A stretch of 64,000 nt of DNA from Pseudomonas spelaei (lineage in GTDB: Bacteria; Pseudomonadota; Gammaproteobacteria; Pseudomonadales; Pseudomonadaceae): positions 310,001 through 374,000 of the forward strand of contig NZ_WNNK01000001.1 of the NCBI RefSeq assembly GCF_009724245.1. Reading direction: 5' to 3'. A model generated the notes under the pieces. That model was not told the DNA's origin. It did no database searches and saw only the letters and a program-made list of their open reading frames with translations. Made by a program: the position numbers and the translations under genes. This document shows, one piece after another, positions 1 to 8,300 of the stretch; position 1 is the first letter of the stretch, and every line of letters starts with the position of its first letter.

Positions 1-440
1 GCAAAAAGCGCAAGCCGGTCGCCGAGATGAACGTAGTGCCTTACATCGACGTGATGCTGGTACTGCTGGTTATCTTCATGGTGACCGCGCCGATGCTCAA
101 TCAGGGCGTGAAGGTTGATCTGCCCAAGGTTTCCAGCGAAGCCTTGCCGCAAGACAACAACACCCAGGTCCTGACCATTTCGATCAAGGCTGACAAGACC
201 TATTACTGGAACCTTGGCAGCGAAGTCGATACCCAGAAACAGCAGGACAAGGCGATGACCTTGCCGCAGATGACTGACGCCGTGACCAAGATCATTCGCG
301 CCGGCAACGAAGGTGGCAAGCACACCCAGGTGTTCATTCGCGGCGACAAGGTCGTTGATTATGGCTCCGTGATGGGTGCCATGGGCGGGCTGCAGAAGGC
401 CGGGGTCGGTAATGTTGGCTTGATTACCGAGGCGCCCTGA
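1..440 (+). CDS. tolR: TolR, inner-membrane subunit of the Tol-Pal motor (5' end cut off by window)
   Basis: ExbD/TolR family protein. With TolQ it forms the proton-driven inner-membrane motor that energises TolA for outer-membrane constriction at division. The frame is open from base 3 (KKRKPVAEMNVV...), so the true start lies before the window; a complete TolR would add only a few N-terminal residues. The single membrane helix (PYIDVMLVLLVIFMVTAPML) carries the conserved Asp of the proton path. A periplasmic domain follows and ends GLITEAP. The stop codon overlaps the tolA start (TGATG), which implies translational coupling. TolQ should lie immediately upstream, outside the window. Confidence 0.95.
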   Translation, partial: KKRKPVAEMNVVPYIDVMLVLLVIFMVTAPMLNQGVKVDLPKVSSEALPQDNNTQVLTISIKADKTYYWNLGSEVDTQKQQDKAMTLPQMTDAVTKIIRAGNEGGKHTQVFIRGDKVVDYGSVMGAMGGLQKAGVGNVGLITEAP

Positions 441-1513
441 TGCACCAACAGCGAGAGCCGTCCGCCTCGGAAAGCTACTTCTGGCCTAGCGTCTGGGCAG
501 TTGCCCTGCACGTCCTGGTATTTGGCATGCTGTTCGTCAGTTTTGCCATGACCCCGGACCTGCCGCCGGCCAAGCCGATCGTGCAGGCGACCCTGTATCA
601 GCTGAAATCGAAAAGCCAGGCGACCACCCAGACCAATCAGAAGATTGCGGGTGAGGCCCAGAAGTCGGCTGCGCGCCAGACTGAAGTCGAGCAGATGGAA
701 CAGAAGAAGGTCGAGCAGGAAGCGGTGAAAGCGGCTGCGGAACAAAAGAAAGAAGAGGCGGCTCAAAAAGCCGAGGAATCGAAAAAGGCTGACGAGGCGA
801 AGAAAGCTGACGAGGCGAAAAAGGCTGATGAAGCCAAGAAGTCCGAGAAAGCTGCCGAAGCCAAAAAGGCCGAAGAGAAACAATTGGCTGATATAGCCAA
901 GAAGAAATCTGAAGAAGAAGCCAAGAAAGCTGCTGAAGAAGAGGCCAAGAAAAAGGCCGCTGAAGAAGCGAAGAAAAAGATAGTCGAAGACGCGAAGAAG
1001 AAAGCCGCGGACGACGCCAAGAAGAAAGCTGAAGCCGACGAGGCGAAGAAGAAAGTCGCCGACGACGCGAAGAAGAAAGCGGCTGCCGATGCCTCCAAGA
1101 AAAAGGCCCAGGAAGCGGCGCGTAAATCGACCGAAGAGAAAAAGGCCCAGGCCTTGGCCGATTTGCTTTCCGACACGCCGCAGCGTCAGCAGGCCTTGGC
1201 GGATGAGCGCGGTGATCAAGTCGCGGGCAGTTTCGACGATCTGATTCGGGCTCGGGCAGCAGAAGGGTGGGCACGTCCTCCTTCCGCACGTAAAGGTATG
1301 ACAGTAGTGCTGCAGATCGGCATGTTGCCGGACGGTACGGTGACTTCGGTCAGCGTGGCCAAGTCCAGTGGTGATGGTTCGTTCGACAGTTCCGCGGTTG
1401 CAGCGGTCAAGAATATTGGCCGGTTGACCGAGATGCAGGGAATGAAACCAAGCGACTTCGCTCCCTACCGTTCATTCAAGATGACATTCACACCTGAGGA
1501 TCTAGCCTTGTGA
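440..1513 (+). CDS. tolA: TolA, periplasm-spanning Tol-Pal protein
   Basis: Links the TolQR motor to TolB/Pal at the outer membrane. It has an N-terminal membrane helix (about residues 18-38), a long Lys/Ala/Glu-rich helical domain II (about 50-240, many AKKAEE/ADEAKK units), and a C-terminal globular domain III starting near residue 265 ([20 protein letters not shown]) that ends in EDLAL. The 357 residues fit Pseudomonas TolA. The start codon overlaps the tolR stop. The low-complexity middle produces long open frames on the opposite strand, which are artefacts. Three near-identical 18-bp units lie at 788-841. Confidence 0.96.
   Translation: MHQQREPSASESYFWPSVWAVALHVLVFGMLFVSFAMTPDLPPAKPIVQATLYQLKSKSQATTQTNQKIAGEAQKSAARQTEVEQMEQKKVEQEAVKAAAEQKKEEAAQKAEESKKADEAKKADEAKKADEAKKSEKAAEAKKAEEKQLADIAKKKSEEEAKKAAEEEAKKKAAEEAKKKIVEDAKKKAADDAKKKAEADEAKKKVADDAKKKAAADASKKKAQEAARKSTEEKKAQALADLLSDTPQRQQALADERGDQVAGSFDDLIRARAAEGWARPPSARKGMTVVLQIGMLPDGTVTSVSVAKSSGDGSFDSSAVAAVKNIGRLTEMQGMKPSDFAPYRSFKMTFTPEDLAL
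788..841 (+). repeat. Three tandem 18-bp units inside tolA
   Basis: Three consecutive 18-bp units each encode ADEAKK. The first two differ at only two bases; the third differs at a few synonymous positions. They sit in the helical domain II. In-frame slippage would change arm length by six residues per unit without breaking the frame. Confidence 0.85.
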
Positions 1514-2811
1514 GAAACCTTCTTCGAGGAATGCTTGTCGTTATTTGCTGCATGGCAGGGATAGCGGCGGCGGATGAAAAGAACATCCTGGTCACCAGCG
1601 GCAGTGATCGGGCTACCCCGATCGCGGTTGTGCCGTTTGGCTGGCAGGGCGGCAGCGTACTGCCGGATGACATGGCTGAAATCATCGGTAATGACCTGCG
1701 TAACTCGGGTTACTACGCGCCGATTCCGAAACAGAACATGATCAGCCAGCCGACCCAGGCCAGCGAAGTCATCTACCGTGACTGGAAAGCCTTGGGCGCC
1801 CAGTACCTGATGGTGGGCAGCATTGTTCCGGCCGGCGGTCGCCTGCAGATTCAATACGCCCTGTTCAACGTCGCTACCGAGCAGCAAGTGCTGACCGGCA
1901 GCGTGTCGGGCACCGTGGATCAACTGCGTGACATGGCTCACTACATCTCCGATCAGTCGTTCGAAAAACTGACCGGTATCAAGGGAGCCTTCTCCACGCG
2001 TCTGCTTTACGTGACGGCTGAACGGTTCTCGGTGGACAACACTCGCTACACCTTGCAGCGCTCCGACTATGACGGCGCTCGGGCCGTGACCCTGTTGCAA
2101 TCCCGTGAGCCGATCCTGTCGCCGCGTTTTGCGCCGGATGGCAAGCGTATCGCCTACGTATCCTTTGAGCAGCGTCGTCCACGGATCTTCGTTCAGCACA
2201 TCGATACCGGTCGCCGTGAGCAGATCACCAACTTTGAAGGCCTCAACGGTGCACCTGCGTGGTCGCCGGATGGTTCGCGCCTGGCGTTCGTGCTGTCCAA
2301 GGACGGCAACCCTGATATCTACGTGATGAACATGGGTTCGCGCCAGATCTCCCGTGTGACCAGCGGCCCGGGTATCAACACCGAACCGTTCTGGGGCAAG
2401 GATGGTTCGACCATCTACTTCACCTCCGACCGGGGCGGCAAGCCGCAAATCTACAAAACCAGCGTTGGCGGTGGTGGTGCGGAACGTGTGACCTTTATTG
2501 GTAACTACAACGCCAACCCGAAGCTTTCTGCTGATGAAAAGACGTTGGTGATGATTCACCGTCAGGATGGTTTCACTAATTTCCGGGTTGCGGCCCAGGA
2601 TTTGCAGCGCGGAACCGTAAAAATCCTTACAGATACCAACCTTGATGAGTCAGCCACTGTTGCGCCCAACGGCACCATGGTAATCTACGCCACCCGCCAG
2701 CAGGGCCGGGGAGTCTTGATGCTCGTGTCCATAAATGGACGCGTAAGGCTCCCGCTTCCTACCGCACAAGGCGAAGTCAGAGAACCGTCCTGGTCCCCTT
2801 ACCTGAACTGA
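1510..2811 (+). CDS. tolB: TolB, periplasmic beta-propeller of Tol-Pal
   Basis: Periplasmic protein that binds Pal and the TolA C-terminus. A signal peptide ([20 protein letters not shown], cleavage likely before DEK) is followed by an alpha/beta N-terminal domain to about residue 165 and then a six-bladed propeller with repeated 'PDGKRIAY', 'SPDGSRLAF' and 'KDGSTIYF' motifs. The 433 residues are normal for the family. The GTG start at 1510 overlaps the last four bases of tolA (GTGA), so translation is probably coupled. pal follows after a 52-bp gap. Confidence 0.96.
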   Translation: MRNLLRGMLVVICCMAGIAAADEKNILVTSGSDRATPIAVVPFGWQGGSVLPDDMAEIIGNDLRNSGYYAPIPKQNMISQPTQASEVIYRDWKALGAQYLMVGSIVPAGGRLQIQYALFNVATEQQVLTGSVSGTVDQLRDMAHYISDQSFEKLTGIKGAFSTRLLYVTAERFSVDNTRYTLQRSDYDGARAVTLLQSREPILSPRFAPDGKRIAYVSFEQRRPRIFVQHIDTGRREQITNFEGLNGAPAWSPDGSRLAFVLSKDGNPDIYVMNMGSRQISRVTSGPGINTEPFWGKDGSTIYFTSDRGGKPQIYKTSVGGGGAERVTFIGNYNANPKLSADEKTLVMIHRQDGFTNFRVAAQDLQRGTVKILTDTNLDESATVAPNGTMVIYATRQQGRGVLMLVSINGRVRLPLPTAQGEVREPSWSPYLN

Positions 2812-2863
2812 CGCGGCGCTACACGTTTTACTTAACACACTGGGGTTCATTAGGAGTTTCACG

Positions 2864-3364
2864 ATGGAAATGCTGAAGTTTGGTAAGTTTGCTGCTCTGG
2901 CTCTGGCTCTGTCCGTAGCCGTTGGTTGCTCCTCTAAAGGCGGCGACAATGCCGGTGAAGGCGCAGCTGTTGATCCAAACGCTGGTTACGGCGCTAACAC
3001 GGGTGCAGTTGACGGCTCCCTGAGCGAAGAAGCTGCTCTGCGCGCGATCACCACTTTCTACTTCGAATACGACAGTTCTGACCTGAAGCCAGAAGCCATG
3101 CGCGCTCTGGACGTTCACGCCAAGGACCTGAAAGCTAACGGCGCTCGCGTTGTTCTGGAAGGTAACACTGACGAACGTGGTACTCGTGAGTACAACATGG
3201 CTCTGGGCGAGCGTCGTGCGAAAGCCGTTCAGCGCTACCTGGTACTGCAAGGTGTTGCTCCAGGCCAACTGGAACTGGTTTCCTACGGTAAAGAGCGTCC
3301 AGTTGCTACTGGCCACGACGAGCAGTCCTGGGCTCAAAACCGTCGCGTCGAACTGCGTAAGTAA
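2864..3364 (+). CDS. pal: Pal/OprL peptidoglycan-associated lipoprotein
   Basis: Outer-membrane lipoprotein that anchors the membrane to peptidoglycan and pairs with TolB. Its signal peptide ends in the lipobox AVGC (Cys22), with SSKGGDN after it. The OmpA-like domain (about 55-166) contains '[14 protein letters not shown]' and '[20 protein letters not shown]', the diaminopimelate-binding signature. A good Shine-Dalgarno (TTAGGAG) precedes the ATG. The gene uses more T-ending codons (GGTGCT, GCTCTG) than its neighbours, as expected for a very highly expressed lipoprotein. Confidence 0.97.
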   Translation: MEMLKFGKFAALALALSVAVGCSSKGGDNAGEGAAVDPNAGYGANTGAVDGSLSEEAALRAITTFYFEYDSSDLKPEAMRALDVHAKDLKANGARVVLEGNTDERGTREYNMALGERRAKAVQRYLVLQGVAPGQLELVSYGKERPVATGHDEQSWAQNRRVELRK

Positions 3365-3370
3365 TTCGTC

Positions 3371-4204
3371 ATGCGAACGTGCCGTCGTGTAGTAACCGTA
3401 TTGACTCTCAGCCTGGCACCGCTTGCGGTGTGGGCTGCGGTTCCTGTGACTGATAGCAACTCTGGCTATAACAATAGCGGGAGCAGCTATCCGCCAGCAG
3501 GTTATGGCACGAACGGCGCCTATGCTGGGGGACCGGCTACTGCCGCTCCCTCAGCACAGGGCGAGCTGTTCAACCAGCTGCAACGCATGCAGGATCAATT
3601 GTCGCAGCAGCAAGGCACCATTGAGATTCTGCAAAACCAAGTGAACCAGCTGAAACAAGAAGGCCTGGAGCGATACCAGGATCTTGATCGGCGTATAGGA
3701 AACGGCGCTTCACCTGCCGCTACTCCTGATAATTCTTCTGCCGGTGGTGCCGCAAACGCCGCCGGTGGTGCAGTCGCAGGAGCCGCGGCTGCCAGCCAGG
3801 CCCCTGCTGCCAGCAGCGAACCGGGTGATCCGGCGAAGGAAAAGCTGTATTACGACGCAGCCTTCGACCTGATCAAAGCCAAGGATTTCGACAAGGCCAG
3901 CCAGGCCTTTACCGCATTCCTGCGCAAATACCCGAACAGTCAGTACGCGGGCAATGCCCAGTACTGGTTGGGTGAGGTGAACCTGGCCAAAGGTGATCTG
4001 CAAGGTGCAGGTCAGGCGTTTGCCAAGGTCAGCCAGCTCTACCCAAAGCACGCCAAGGTGCCTGATTCGCTGTACAAGCTTGCTGACGTAGAACGCCGCC
4101 TGGGTCATGCAGACAAGGTCAAAGGCATTTTGCAGCAGGTAGTGGCCCAATACCCGGGTACTTCCGCCGCTCAGTTGGCTCAGCGTGATTTGCAACGCAT
4201 GTAA
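3371..4204 (+). CDS. cpoB: CpoB (YbgF), cell-division coordinator
   Basis: Periplasmic TPR protein that couples Tol-Pal constriction to PBP1b septal peptidoglycan synthesis. It has a signal peptide (about residues 1-22), a Gly/Ser/Tyr-rich linker, a short coiled coil (QLQRMQDQLSQQQGTIEILQ...), an Ala/Gly-rich linker, and C-terminal TPR repeats from about residue 155 (KLYYDAAFDLIKAKDFDKAS onward). It starts 6 bp after the pal stop and is the last gene of the tol operon, with an intrinsic terminator just downstream. Confidence 0.94.
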   Translation: MRTCRRVVTVLTLSLAPLAVWAAVPVTDSNSGYNNSGSSYPPAGYGTNGAYAGGPATAAPSAQGELFNQLQRMQDQLSQQQGTIEILQNQVNQLKQEGLERYQDLDRRIGNGASPAATPDNSSAGGAANAAGGAVAGAAAASQAPAASSEPGDPAKEKLYYDAAFDLIKAKDFDKASQAFTAFLRKYPNSQYAGNAQYWLGEVNLAKGDLQGAGQAFAKVSQLYPKHAKVPDSLYKLADVERRLGHADKVKGILQQVVAQYPGTSAAQLAQRDLQRM

Positions 4205-4226
4205 GCGTCGCTATTCCGTTTAGAAG

Positions 4227-4253
4227 AAACCCGCGCTTGTCGCGGGTTTTTTC
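4227..4253 (+). terminator. Rho-independent terminator of the tol-pal operon
   Basis: Perfect 9-bp stem AAACCCGCG/CGCGGGTTT with a 5-nt loop (CTTGT), followed by a run of T, 22 bp after the cpoB stop. Confidence 0.93.
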
Positions 4254-4369
4254 GTTAGAATCCACGCCCTTTTATGAAACACGCTTCCTGGGGTTCACGC
4301 GTTGGCGGGATCTCTTGAAGTGCCTGACGGAGGCGGACAGCCTGTTTAGCTGTTACGCCCGTGGCGACT

Positions 4370-5017
4370 ATGCAAGACACATTACGTATCACCGAAGTTT
4401 TTTACTCGTTGCAGGGTGAAACGCGCACTGCCGGCCTGCCGACTGTATTTGTGCGCCTCACCGGTTGCCCGTTGCGCTGCCAATACTGCGACAGTGCCTA
4501 CGCCTTCAGTGGCGGAACCGTACGTACCCTGGACGACATCCTCCAGCAGGTGGCCGGCTACCGGCCGCGCTACGTCTGTGTGACGGGCGGCGAGCCCTTG
4601 GCACAGCCCAATGCCATTCCTTTGCTCAAGCGGCTCTGCGACGCCGGTTACGAGGTGTCGCTGGAAACCAGCGGCGCCCTGGATATTTCGGCGGTCGATC
4701 CTCGGGTCAGCCGGGTGGTCGACCTCAAGACCCCAGGCTCCAAGGAAGTGCAGCGCAACCGCTATGAGAACATCGACCTGCTGACGGCCAACGACCAGGT
4801 CAAGTTTGTCATCTGCTCCCGTGAAGACTACGAGTGGGCCAGCTCCAAGCTGATCCAGTACGGTCTCGACCGGCGTGCCGGCGAGGTGCTGTTCTCTCCA
4901 AGCCACCATGACCTGAATGCTCGCGACCTGGCGGACTGGGTGGTTGCGGACAACCTGCCAGTGCGCCTGCAACTGCAGTTGCACAAGTACCTTTGGAACG
5001 ACGAGCCGGGCCGCTGA
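4370..5017 (+). CDS. queE: QueE, 7-carboxy-7-deazaguanine synthase
   Basis: Radical-SAM enzyme of queuosine/7-deazaguanine biosynthesis; it contracts the 6-carboxytetrahydropterin ring to CDG. From the ATG at 4370 (MQDTLRITEVFYSLQGE) the [4Fe-4S] cysteines are C33, C37 and C40 in the CX3CX2C pattern (GCPLRCQYC) typical of the radical-SAM core. The GG(E)P motif reads VTGGEPL. The 215 residues fit the bacterial family. A GTG three codons upstream (4361) is the alternative start; neither has a strong ribosome-binding site. In other Pseudomonas the next gene is queC; here the next feature is tRNA-Lys, 110 bp on. Confidence 0.93.
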   Translation: MQDTLRITEVFYSLQGETRTAGLPTVFVRLTGCPLRCQYCDSAYAFSGGTVRTLDDILQQVAGYRPRYVCVTGGEPLAQPNAIPLLKRLCDAGYEVSLETSGALDISAVDPRVSRVVDLKTPGSKEVQRNRYENIDLLTANDQVKFVICSREDYEWASSKLIQYGLDRRAGEVLFSPSHHDLNARDLADWVVADNLPVRLQLQLHKYLWNDEPGR

Positions 5018-5082
5018 AAGGCTTCCAGGCGGCCAGAATTACTCACCCCGCGCGTTATTTCTGATTTATTTCAAATAAGGTG

Positions 5083-5110
5083 TTGAATAATCCTTAGAAA
5101 TCAGTATTAT
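5083..5110 (+). promoter_or_regulatory. Sigma-70 promoter of the tRNA-Lys gene
   Basis: TTGAAT (5083-5088), 16-bp spacer, TATTAT (5105-5110), 17 bp before the first tRNA base. The surrounding sequence is AT-rich. Confidence 0.7.
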
Positions 5111-5127
5111 ACGCGCCACCACACAGC

Positions 5128-5203
5128 GGGTCGTTAGCTCAGTTGGTAGAGCAGTTGGCTTTTAACCAATTGGTCGTAGGTTCGAATCCCACACGACCCA
5201 CCA
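5128..5203 (+). tRNA. tRNA-Lys (anticodon TTT)
   Basis: A 76-base cloverleaf: acceptor stem GGGTCGT/ACGACCC, D-arm GCTC..GAGC, anticodon stem GTTGG/CCAAT with loop CTTTTAA (anticodon TTT), T-arm with GTTCGAATC, discriminator A and an encoded CCA end. Confidence 0.98.
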
Positions 5204-5219
5204 TTTTTGGCGGTTTAGA

Positions 5220-5264
5220 AAATCCGGAAGGCCCACGCAAGTGAGGATTTCCGGGTTTTTTTTT
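5220..5264 (+). terminator. Terminator after tRNA-Lys
   Basis: CCGGAA (5224-5229) can pair with TTCCGG (5249-5254) with additional flanking pairs, followed by G and nine T residues. The loop is about 19 nt. Confidence 0.75.
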
Positions 5265-5344
5265 GCCTGAAAAATAGCGAATTCTTAGAATACAATGCCA
5301 CCAATGGGAACGAGCAAACGCGCTCCCACCGGTGGCACTCCTAC

Positions 5345-8300
5345 TTAGTTGATCTTCTGATCAATCCCAGCCTGCAACTCCTGGCTGTCACTGTGCCCGC
5401 CAGCCCGCAGCGGCCCAAGGTTGAAGGCTTGATCCTTGCGGGTGGCCTCGTCCTGTTTCTGGGTCAGCTCATCCTTGGCGCCCAGAACCAGGTTAACCGG
5501 CGACTTCGAGATGTTCAGCCCAACATCGGCGCGGTAGTCGCTACCCGCCAGGGTAGTGGCCGTGACGGTAGAGCCGCCGAGGTTGACCTTGCCGTCGCTG
5601 GCGCTGATCCGTGCGCCGGTCAATCGAGTATCGCCTCCTACCTGCAGATCGACGCCCCGGTTACCACTGATGCCCGATGCCTGGGTGACGCTGTCCTTGA
5701 TGATATGGCTGACGTCCAGGTTCAAGGTCGGGGTGTAGGTGGTGTTGCCGCTCTTGTCGCCAAACAGCACGCTTTCTGCGGTATTGGCCACCGAGCTGCC
5801 GGTGGTGTTCTTGTCGCTGACGGTGTAACTGTCACTGGTTTTCGGCCAGAACTTATCCTTGACGCCGGACAGGCGAGTGCCCAGGGCATCCTTCTTGTCC
5901 GCCAGGTAGGTCTTGGCTTTGTCCACGCGAGTGCCGAAGGCGCCGCGTGGCTCTGGGTTGACGTCGTAGCTGCCACTGCGGGTGAGTTTCTCCCCCAGGC
6001 GCTCCTTGGCATTGCTGACGCTGTTGACCACGCTGTCTTTGGCTGAGGCCAAATGCTCGGTGCCCTTGTCGACGACGTTCTCCAGTTTCTCGCGGTGTTT
6101 GTCGAATGCACCCTCGGCCTTGGCTTGCACCTTGTCCTTGAGCGGGCCTGTGGTCTTGGCCAGTTTGTCGACCACGCCCGGTTGGTTTTTTTCGACGTCC
6201 AGCTTGGCATCCACATTGACCTGGGTGCTGCTGACCTGATCCTTGCGGCTCTCTATCACAAGGTCCCCGCCAATCTTGCCGCTGACTTGGTCGGCTTCAA
6301 TCCGCGCGCCAGCCAGATGAGTATCCCCAGCGCTGTTGATGACCACGCTGTCGGCCTTGATCAGGCTGTCATGCTGGGTAGTGCCTTGCAGATGATCGAC
6401 ATCGACTTTCACTCGGGCATTGATGCCGTGCTGGGTCTTTGGCGTGTCATGTTCACCGGCATTGGCGAGGGTGGTTTTGCCACCACTGCCGCCGGCGCCC
6501 AAGCCTACGCCCCAGCTGTTATGAGCCTGGGTCGATTGCGCGGACTCTTGCAGGATGCCGCCTTTCTCTGCATCGAGGCTGACACTGCCGGCCTTGATAT
6601 GGGTGCCTTGCAAGTGGATGGCATCCACCGTATCAGCGCCGCTGGCCAGGGCAACCTTACCGTTGCTGTGCAACTGCGCGACGGTGACACCCTGGTCGTT
6701 TTCCGCCACTTTGCCGATGTTGAAGTTGGCGCTCAGGCTGCCGGTCTTGCCACTGCTTTCGGCGCTGCTGGTCTTGCCAGCACCGATAGTCAGGCCGCCA
6801 CCCAGGTTACTGCCATCGCTGACATGGGTGTTGGTCGCCGCTTGCAGGTCCAGCTTGCCACCGGCATTGAGGCTGATATCACCGGTCTTGGCGGTACTGC
6901 TGCCGATCTGGGTGCCTTGCAGGGTCAGGTCGCCGCCGCTGGTGAGCTGGATCGGTCCGTTGCCCTGGATCGTCGCGACGTGAGCCTGGCTGTCCTGGGT
7001 GTCCAGGCGCTTATGGTCCAGTTGCACGCCGGCACCGAGGTTGACGTTAGTGCCGCTGGTGCCCGGGGCGGTGCCCACGGTCAACGAACCATTGCCGCGC
7101 AGGGTGTTGCTGTTTTTGCTCTGGGTGTCGTTGGCCTGGTTCAGCGCCAGCTCACCACCAGCCTTGAGGTTGACTCCTGCCTGGCCGCCATTGAACTGGC
7201 TGCCTTCATAACGGGCATCGCCCTTGGTGTTGATGTTGACGCCCTGGGTCCCGGCGTAGCTGCCGACCACTGCCGTGCTGGTGGTTTCCCGCACATCGCT
7301 GCTGCCGCCCGTGCCGCTGCCGCGTACGTTCAGGTCTTCACCGGTGGTGGTGTAGACCCGCACGCCCACCTTGGCGTCTACGCCTTGCTCACTGCTGCTG
7401 TGGGTATTGGCCGCCGCCGTGGCAACGTGGCTGCCGGCATCGATCTTCAACCCGCCGTCAGTGGCACGGTATTGGGTGCCTTCATCCTGCAGTTTGCCCG
7501 CCACATTGACCTGCACCGTGCCGCCACTGAACTGGCTGACCACTGCAGTACTGTCCTGCTGGGTCCGGCTTTTGTTGGTGTGACCCACTTCCACATCGAG
7601 CCCGATATTGGGCTGCTCGAAGGCGTCCAGCAATCCTGGCTGATGGAACTTGGTCTGGGCCACGCCTTCGACGGCTTTTTCGATCGGCCGGGTGATGCCT
7701 TTGTATTCGACATTCGCGCCGACATCGGCGGTCCAGCCGTTTTCTTTGTGGGTGCTGGTTTCGCTGTTATGGGCCGCCTGGTTATCGACTTGGGCAGCGT
7801 TAACCTGCAACTCGGAGCCGGCCTTGACCTGGGCGCCCTGGCTGGTGAGGGTGTTGCCGGCATTGATGGTCAGCTTGCCTGTCGCTGCCACGTTGCTGGT
7901 TTGTGCGGTGGTTTTGCTGCGGGTGTCTTGGCTGCTCTGATGGCTGAATTCTGCGCCACTGCCGGCCTTGTCCAGGCCGCCGGTGTAGTAGACGCCGCCA
8001 CCGATGGTGGTCTTGTCGGTTGCGTGGGTGGTGCTGTCGTGGGCCGCCAGCAGCTCGACGTTTTTGCCGCTCAAGGTTGCATCGCCGTCGGTGGCCTTGA
8101 GGTCGGAACCCTTGACGCTCAAGTCGCCCCCTGCCGTGACGGCCAGGGTGCCGCCGCTGAGGCTGGAGGCCTGTTGACGGGTGGTGTCGGTCTTGCTGGT
8201 TTGCTGCTGGTCTTCATAGCGCACACCCGCACGATATTGGCGGGTGCCGTCGGCGGTTTCCTTGGCGTAGCCGTCAAAACCTCGGGTGTGGGTGCTGGTG

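Noticed and set aside
359..1289. Phe/Leu/Arg- and Ser-rich frames on the minus strand opposite tolA
   Set aside because: Produced by the AAG/GCG/GAA-rich low-complexity domain of TolA; no ribosome-binding site or family resemblance.
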